Below are positions 58,789 through 64,000 of a DNA stretch of 64,000 nt, in pieces (the stretch's first letter is position 1; each line of letters opens with the position of its first letter). The position numbers and the translations under genes are program-made. The notes beneath the pieces were generated by a model that saw only the letters and a list, made by a program, of their open reading frames with translations, was not told the origin of the DNA and searched no databases. This DNA comes from CAYLMM01 sp964384825 (GTDB lineage: Bacteria > Krumholzibacteriota > Krumholzibacteriia > LZORAL124-64-63): positions 1-64,000 of the forward strand of contig CAYLMM010000007.1 in the NCBI GenBank assembly GCA_964384825.1, written 5' to 3'.

Positions 58789-61485
58789 GTGTCTGCTGTC
58801 TGGTTCCGCCGGCCCGCTTCCTGGGTCGCGATGGGCATCTTTGCGGCCGGCGCCGCCGTCTACGCCCTGACCATGCCCCTGACGACCAGCTTCTGGGATT
58901 GCGGCGAGTTCATCACGACCTCGCACATCCTGGGCATTCCCCACCAGCCGGGAACGCCCCTCTACGTGCTGGTGGGGCGCTGCTTCGACATCGTCCTGGG
59001 GCCGTTGATCGGGGTCGCCGCCTCGATCAACTTCATGTCGGCCTTCTTCTCGGCCCTGGCCCTGGTCTTCCTCTACCTCGTGGTGCGGGACATCGCCCGC
59101 CGCGCCGATCCCGATTCGGGATGGCTGCCGGAGGCCGGCGGGGCGATCGGCGCCCTGTTCCTGCTCTTCAGCCAGACCTACTGGAACAACGCCATCGAGG
59201 CCGAGGTCTACGGCCTGGCGGCCTTCATGGTCGCGCTGCTGACCTGGCTCGGTCTGCGCTGGGACGAGGCCAGCGACAAGTCTTCGAGCAACCGACTGCT
59301 CTATCTGGTGCTCTATCTGCTGGGGATGGGGGTGGGTTTCCACCTGGGCACCCTGCTGGCCTATCCGGGCATCTTCGTCCTGGTGCTGATGGCGCGCCGC
59401 CGCCGGCTGCCGCTGGAAGACCTCTTCGGCATCAGCGTCGGCCTGGGTCTGTTCTTCGCCACCACTGTGTTCAAGGACGGCTTCGTACTGTGGTCGCTGC
59501 TGACCATCTACGCCCTGTTCGTGCTCTACCGCAGCGCGCGGGGCCACCACTTCATGCTCATCGGGTCGGGAGTCTTCATCCTCGGCCTGTCGGTGCACAT
59601 CTACCTGTACATCCGGGCCGGGCAGATGCCGGCGATCAACCAGACGCAGCCCGACAACTTCGCCGCCCTGATGAGCGTGCTGCGCCGCGAGCAGTACCCG
59701 CCGATCGACCCCTTCGTGCGCCGGGCCGATCTCTGGTGGCAGATCAAGTACTACTACGGCTACCTGATGGACCAGTTCGCGTTCGTCGGCGGCGCCGGCA
59801 CGATGCTTTCGCGGACAGCGACCTTCCTCGGGCCGATCTTCCTGGGCCTGCTCGGCGTGATCCACGGCCTGTGGCGCGCACGGCACTGGACCGTGATGCT
59901 GCTGGTCAACTACCTGATCAACGCCGATCTGCTGAACCTCTATCTGAATTTCTCGGATCACGAGGTGCGCGACCGCGACTACTTCTTCGCGACCGCGTTC
60001 CTGTTCTTCGCCGTGTTCATAGGCGTGGGCGCGGCGGCCCTGCTGCGCTACATGGCCGGGCCGTTGGGCAAGGCCTTCCGGGAACTGAAGGAGGGACGCG
60101 CGCCGGCCGCGATCCGCATCGGCTGGCCGGTCCGGGCGGCCGTGGTGCTGCTGCTGGCGATCGCCGCGCTGCCGGCGCTGGCGCCGGACCATCCCAAGTG
60201 GCACGAGCACGACCGCACCCACGACACGATCCCGCGGGAGTACGCCTGGAACATGCTGGCCGGCCTCGACCGCGACGCCATCCTGTTCACCAACGGCGAC
60301 AACGACACCTTCCCGATCTGGTACCTGCAGTACGTCGAGGGATTCCGCACCGACGTGACGGTGGTGAACCTGAGCCTGATCAACCTGCCGTGGTACATCC
60401 ACCAGCTTGTCGATACCGAGCCGAAGCTCGATCTCTCCTACACGCCCGGCCAGATCGATCAGCTGCGGCCGGTGCTCTACGAGGATCCGCGCACCGGAGA
60501 GCAGCGGGTGGCCTACGTGAAGGACTACATCGTGGCCGACGCGGTGGAGCAGGCGATGGACAAGCGGCCGATCTTCTTCGCGGTGACCATCCCGCACGAG
60601 AACATGATCCGCTATTATCCTCTGCTGCGGATGGAGGGGCTGGCCTTCCGCCTGACGCGCGAGCGGGGGCCGAACGACATGCCGTCGGTCGATTCCGATC
60701 GCCTGCTGGCCAACTTCTACGGCGTCTACGACTTCACGGGCCTGCTGTCGGGCGACGTCGACGCCCGGCGCAGCCTCTTCGCCGAGCTGAACGGATTGCC
60801 GGCGGGCCTGGGGAGCGAACGCCCGGTTTCCCCGTCCGACGCCGCTGCGGCGGTGAACTACGAGGAGCTGCTGCCCCTGCTCGGCGAGCCGCGCGACGAC
60901 GTCTGGATCAACAAGACAGCGGGCAACCTGCTGGGCAACTATCCGGCGGCGCTGATCCGGGCCGGCTACGACAACCTGACCCTGGCCCAGGCGGTCGCCG
61001 AGGACGAGGCCGCGCGCTACGACGCCCATCTCGAGAAGGCCCTGGCCAGCTTCGAGCTGGCGTCGCTGATCGATCCCACCTTCCCGATGGTGACCGACAT
61101 CTACCCGCTGGTGCTGGTCGAGAAGAACCGCTCGACCGACGCCATCGAATTCCTCGATTCGATCAGCGGCCGTATACCGCCCCAGGACGAGAAGAAGTCG
61201 ATCATGCAGGTCGCCTCGGCCATGAATTCGGTGGGCGAGGAGGCCCTGACCGCCCAGTGGATGGACCGGCGCATCGCGGCAGAACCGGGCGAGAAGTTCT
61301 ACTACCAGGTGATGTTCCGGGCCGCCCGCTCCCGCGGCGACGTCGAGGCCTGCCGGCGGATCCACGACAACTGGACCGCCGTGTCGGGCGAACGCGACGC
61401 CGAGATGACCGCCCTGATCGCCGAGATGGAGGCCGCCGGGAATCCCGCCGACCCCGGCCGGCAGGATGGAGGTGGAGCCCGGTGA
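58789..61485 (+). CDS. DUF2723 family membrane glycosyltransferase-like protein
   Basis: The 898-residue protein has about ten or more transmembrane helices in its N-terminal 450 residues. It opens with the DUF2723 signature LTTSFWDCGEFITTSHILGIPHQPGTPLYVLVGR and SQTYWNNAIEAEVYGLAAF. A soluble C-terminal part follows, with GDNDTFPIWYLQYVEGFRTDVTVVNLSLINLPWYIHQL and a helical (TPR-like) end. DUF2723 is related to GT-C enzymes and includes the animal protein O-mannosyltransferase TMEM260. In bacteria, function is inferred to be protein or surface glycosylation. Start GTG 58789 with GAGAGGA upstream. It overlaps the epimerase start by 4 bp. Confidence 0.9.
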   Translation: MSAVWFRRPASWVAMGIFAAGAAVYALTMPLTTSFWDCGEFITTSHILGIPHQPGTPLYVLVGRCFDIVLGPLIGVAASINFMSAFFSALALVFLYLVVRDIARRADPDSGWLPEAGGAIGALFLLFSQTYWNNAIEAEVYGLAAFMVALLTWLGLRWDEASDKSSSNRLLYLVLYLLGMGVGFHLGTLLAYPGIFVLVLMARRRRLPLEDLFGISVGLGLFFATTVFKDGFVLWSLLTIYALFVLYRSARGHHFMLIGSGVFILGLSVHIYLYIRAGQMPAINQTQPDNFAALMSVLRREQYPPIDPFVRRADLWWQIKYYYGYLMDQFAFVGGAGTMLSRTATFLGPIFLGLLGVIHGLWRARHWTVMLLVNYLINADLLNLYLNFSDHEVRDRDYFFATAFLFFAVFIGVGAAALLRYMAGPLGKAFRELKEGRAPAAIRIGWPVRAAVVLLLAIAALPALAPDHPKWHEHDRTHDTIPREYAWNMLAGLDRDAILFTNGDNDTFPIWYLQYVEGFRTDVTVVNLSLINLPWYIHQLVDTEPKLDLSYTPGQIDQLRPVLYEDPRTGEQRVAYVKDYIVADAVEQAMDKRPIFFAVTIPHENMIRYYPLLRMEGLAFRLTRERGPNDMPSVDSDRLLANFYGVYDFTGLLSGDVDARRSLFAELNGLPAGLGSERPVSPSDAAAAVNYEELLPLLGEPRDDVWINKTAGNLLGNYPAALIRAGYDNLTLAQAVAEDEAARYDAHLEKALASFELASLIDPTFPMVTDIYPLVLVEKNRSTDAIEFLDSISGRIPPQDEKKSIMQVASAMNSVGEEALTAQWMDRRIAAEPGEKFYYQVMFRAARSRGDVEACRRIHDNWTAVSGERDAEMTALIAEMEAAGNPADPGRQDGGGAR

Positions 61486-62546
61486 CCATCGCAGGCGACA
61501 AGACCGGCGGCGGGAGCCTGGCCGCCGCGATCGCCCCGGCCGACGTGCCCGAGGCGCTGCGCGGCGAGCCGCGGGTCGTGGTGACCGGCTGCGCCGGGTT
61601 CATCGGCAGCCATCTGGCCGAGGCCCTGCTCTCGCTCGGCTGCCGGGTGACCGGCGTCGACGCGGTGAACGACTATTACGATCCCGCCCTGAAGCGCGAG
61701 AACCTCGCCGAATACGCAGGCCACGAGAACTTCACGTTCATCGAGCGCGACCTGATCGATCTGGACGCGGTCGAACTGCTGGCCGGCGCCCGGGCCTGCT
61801 TCCACGTCGCGGCCCAGGCCGGCGTCCGCGCCAGCTGGGGGGCCTATTTCGACGAGTACGCCGACCGCAACATCCGGGCCACCCAAAGGCTGCTCGAAGC
61901 CTGCCTCGATCCCGCGGTTTCCGGCGGTCTGAAGCGTTTCGTCTATTCGAGTTCGAGCTCGGTCTACGGCGACCGCGACGATCTGCCGCTGGCCGAGACC
62001 GCGCTGCCGCGGCCGCATTCCCCCTACGGGGTGACCAAGCTCGCCGCCGAGCATCTCTGCGGGCTGTATTCGGCCAACTTCGGGGTGCCGACCACCAGCC
62101 TGCGCTACTTCACCGTCTACGGGCCGCGCCAGAGGCCGGACATGGCTTTCCGCAAGTTCCTCGAGGCCGCCTTCGACCGCCGGCCCTGGATCGTTTTCGG
62201 CGACGGCAGCCAGACCCGCGACTTCACCTACGTCGCCGACGCGGTGCGCGCCAACCTGCTGGCCGTGGGCCCGGACGTCCCGTGCGTCGTGGCCAACGTC
62301 GGCGGGGGCGAGCGCATCCGCCTGGCCGACGCCCTGGATCTGATGCGCGATCTGCTGCGCGAAGCCGCCCCCGGATTGACCCCGACCGTCGAACACCGTC
62401 CCGTCGAGAAGGGGGACGTCCGCGACACGTGGGCCGACCCCGGACACGCGGCGGCCGTCCTGGGCTACCGCTCGACCGTGCCTTTCGCCGAAGGGCTGGC
62501 GCGGATGACGGCCTGGGTGGCGGAGAGGAGAGAACGTCTTGACTGA
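61482..62546 (+). CDS. NAD-dependent nucleotide-sugar epimerase/dehydratase (UDP-glucuronate 4-epimerase-like)
   Basis: The 354-residue extended SDR protein has VVVTGCAGFIGSHLAEALL (NAD-binding), VDAVNDYYDPALKRENL (typical of UDP-glucuronate 4-epimerases), the catalytic SSSSVYG and YGVTKLAAEHL, and TSLRYFTVYGPRQRPDMAF. The exact sugar is not certain. GTG 61482 overlaps the DUF2723 stop. A slightly longer-than-usual N-terminus (about 30 residues) precedes the core. It feeds the glycosyltransferases around it. Confidence 0.92.
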   Translation: MTIAGDKTGGGSLAAAIAPADVPEALRGEPRVVVTGCAGFIGSHLAEALLSLGCRVTGVDAVNDYYDPALKRENLAEYAGHENFTFIERDLIDLDAVELLAGARACFHVAAQAGVRASWGAYFDEYADRNIRATQRLLEACLDPAVSGGLKRFVYSSSSSVYGDRDDLPLAETALPRPHSPYGVTKLAAEHLCGLYSANFGVPTTSLRYFTVYGPRQRPDMAFRKFLEAAFDRRPWIVFGDGSQTRDFTYVADAVRANLLAVGPDVPCVVANVGGGERIRLADALDLMRDLLREAAPGLTPTVEHRPVEKGDVRDTWADPGHAAAVLGYRSTVPFAEGLARMTAWVAERRERLD

Positions 62547-63483
62547 AATCGCGAACCCCCGCTGCGATATCTCGGTGATCGTGCCTTCGTTCAACGAGGC
62601 CGACTCGATCCCCGAGTTGCTCGACCGGATCCACGCCTCGATCACCGGCATGGGCCGCACCTACGAGGTGTGGATCGTCGACGACGGCAGCACCGACGGC
62701 ACCTTCGCGGCCGCGGCCGCGGTCGCCGGACGGCGCGCCGAGGTCCACGCCATCCAGTTCACGCGCAACCACGGCAAGGCCGCCGCGCTGCAGGCCGGCT
62801 TCGACGCGGCCGCGGGCGACATCGTGATCACCATGGACGCCGACCTGCAGGACGATCCCGCCGAGATCCCCGACCTCGTGGCGCGGATCGAGCAGGGATG
62901 GGACCTGGTCTCGGGATGGAAGCAGGACCGCAAGGACAGCTTCATCAAGAACCAGACCTCGAAGATCTTCAACGGCGTCACCTCGCTGGCCACCGGGCTG
63001 CGGCTGCACGACTTCAACTGCGGGCTGAAGGCCTACCGGCGCGAGGTGATCGAGACGGTGAAGGTCTACGGCGAGATGCACCGCTACATCCCGGCCCTGG
63101 CCCATCGCGAGGGCTTCCGCGTGACCGAGATGCCGGTGCGTCACCACAAGCGCACCCACGGCATCACCAAGTACGGTCCGGCGCGTTTCATCAACGGTTT
63201 CCTCGATCTGATGACGTTGATGTTCCTCAGCGGTCGCGCTTCGTCGCCGCTGCATCTCTTCGGCCGGATCGGCGTGTTCTCGTTCGCCGTCGGCGCGGTC
63301 ATCGACCTCTATTTCCTGGGCCTGTGGCTGGCCGGCCACGGTCTGCGTCTGAGGCCGCTGCTGCTGCTGGGAGTCGTGCTGGTCTTGTTGGCGGTCCAGT
63401 TCATCAGCCTGGGCTTGATCGCCGAACTCGTGGTGGCCGGACGCCACCCGGAGCAGGAGTACCGTGTCCGTCGACGAATCTGA
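62539..63483 (+). CDS. GT2 glycosyltransferase, polyprenyl-phosphate-sugar synthase type
   Basis: The 314-residue protein has the GT2 A-type domain (about 10-230): ISVIVPSFNEADSIPELLDRI, WIVDDGSTDGT, FTRNHGKAAALQAGFDAAAGDIVITMDADLQDDP (DxD), and a second region RHHKRTHGITKYG. Two transmembrane helices are at the C-terminus (about 245-300). This layout (DPM1/GtrB/ArnC-like) makes polyprenyl-phosphate sugars, the donors used by GT-C enzymes such as DUF2723. TTG 62539 overlaps the epimerase 3' end. Its neighbours fit that role. Confidence 0.93.
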   Translation: MTEIANPRCDISVIVPSFNEADSIPELLDRIHASITGMGRTYEVWIVDDGSTDGTFAAAAAVAGRRAEVHAIQFTRNHGKAAALQAGFDAAAGDIVITMDADLQDDPAEIPDLVARIEQGWDLVSGWKQDRKDSFIKNQTSKIFNGVTSLATGLRLHDFNCGLKAYRREVIETVKVYGEMHRYIPALAHREGFRVTEMPVRHHKRTHGITKYGPARFINGFLDLMTLMFLSGRASSPLHLFGRIGVFSFAVGAVIDLYFLGLWLAGHGLRLRPLLLLGVVLVLLAVQFISLGLIAELVVAGRHPEQEYRVRRRI

Positions 63484-64000
63484 CATCCGCAGCGACAGCG
63501 GCGCCGCGCCCTCCCTGGCGGTCCTGATCGTCAACTGGAACGGACGCGAACTGCTGGGCGAATGCATCGGCTCGCTGCTGGGAGAGGGGTACGATCCGCT
63601 GCGGATCGTCGTGGTGGACAACGACTCCGCCGACGATTCGGTCGCCTTCCTGCACGACGCCTTCCCCGCGGTCGAGGTGGTTTGCAGCGGCGCCAACCTG
63701 CGCTGGGCGGGCGGCAACAACGCCGGCCTGCGCCACATGGCCGAGGTCGGCGGACTGGCCGACTACACCCTGCTGCTGAACAACGACACCGTGGTGCCCG
63801 AAGGCAGCCTCCGCTGCCTGGTCGAGGCCCTGGACGCCGATCCGGACGCTTGGATCGCCACGCCGCGCATCTGCTACGCCGACCAGCCGGGCGCCATCTG
63901 GTACGACGGGGGACAGGTCGGCCGCTACACCGGCTGGATCCACCACTCGGGGATCCGCCAGCCCGCCGGCAGACGGCCCCTGCGCAACCGCTACGTCGGC
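63464..64000 (+). CDS. GT2 family glycosyltransferase, N-terminal part
   Basis: 179 codons before the window ends show LAVLIVNWNGRELLGECIGSLL, IVVVDNDSADDSVAFL, NLRWAGGNNAGLRHM, YTLLLNNDTVVPEGSLRCLVEAL. These are the nucleotide and DxD-like motifs of rhamnosyltransferase-type GT2 enzymes. The C-terminal part is off the edge. GTG 63464 with AGGAG 4 nt upstream overlaps the previous gene by 20 bp. Confidence 0.9.
   Translation, partial: MSVDESDIRSDSGAAPSLAVLIVNWNGRELLGECIGSLLGEGYDPLRIVVVDNDSADDSVAFLHDAFPAVEVVCSGANLRWAGGNNAGLRHMAEVGGLADYTLLLNNDTVVPEGSLRCLVEALDADPDAWIATPRICYADQPGAIWYDGGQVGRYTGWIHHSGIRQPAGRRPLRNRYVG

Noticed and set aside
57898..61365. A minus-strand open frame of 1155 codons across the gap and DUF2723
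   Set aside because: It runs through the N gap and lies opposite a clear membrane protein; the translation is His/Gln/Arg-rich shadow sequence.

Overview
This is a GC-rich, gene-dense stretch of a Gram-negative (diderm) bacterial chromosome. Diderm cues are several beta-barrel proteins and lipoproteins, two TonB-like proteins with one ExbB/ExbD pair, an AsmA-like protein, and heptose (gmhA) and other envelope-polysaccharide genes. A run of exactly 100 N at 58534-58633 is a scaffold gap, so the contig is a draft and probably a metagenome bin. The mix (single-chain MglB/MglA-like GTPase, DUF2723, DUF2914, SpoVG and SelA outside Firmicutes, a tiny histone-fold protein) suggests an uncultivated lineage, perhaps of the FCB/Krumholzibacteriota/Eisenbacteria kind. 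That placement is inference. TTG and GTG starts and 1-4 bp stop/start overlaps are frequent.

Layout. 1-2630: 5' end of an M20 peptidase (minus), a 56-residue histone-like protein, and two secreted paralogues sharing a C-terminal TWGxVKxL motif. 2890-6628: comM-type ATPase, an outer-membrane barrel (minus) and murB (minus). 6735-15526: tonB-like/exbB/exbD, a lipoprotein/barrel/TPR-lipoprotein set, mnmA and an AsmA-like gene. 15616-17127: six tRNA genes, including all four serine isoacceptors, tadA beside its substrate tRNA-Arg(ACG), and SRP RNA. 17173-25465: dnaX-ybaB-recR, the MglB/MglA-like fusion, then pgpA-cinA-thpR and recA-recX. 25462-29578: rmlD, gmhA, a glycosyltransferase and a polyprenyl-phosphate sugar transferase. 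29735-35383: ispE, spoVG, tRNA-Gln, prs, rplY (bL25), pth and rpsF-rpsR-rplI. 35413-43602: manC, a parvulin-type lipoprotein, DUF2914, a periplasmic-binding-fold lipoprotein, and on the minus strand a second TonB-like protein and a tandem amidase. 43826-51726: selA, a degenerate ParA-like/SPOR fusion, smc and ftsY. 51762-56163: FMN riboswitch, ribD-ribE-ribBA-ribH and nusB. 56160-64000: envelope glycan cluster (methyltransferase, glycosyltransferases, flippase-like protein, DUF2723, epimerase).

Most of the window is housekeeping. The points that deserve attention are the histone-fold protein, the roadblock/MglA-like single chain whose usual catalytic glutamine is replaced by arginine, the two secreted paralogues, the degenerate ParA/SPOR fusion, the tandem amidase with a decayed second domain, and a peptidyl-tRNA hydrolase with a long acidic insertion. 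Nothing resembling a phage, insertion sequence, CRISPR array or defence island was seen.

Promoters were found by eye as sigma-70-like pairs with 16-18 bp spacing. They are consistent with operon boundaries but are predictions.
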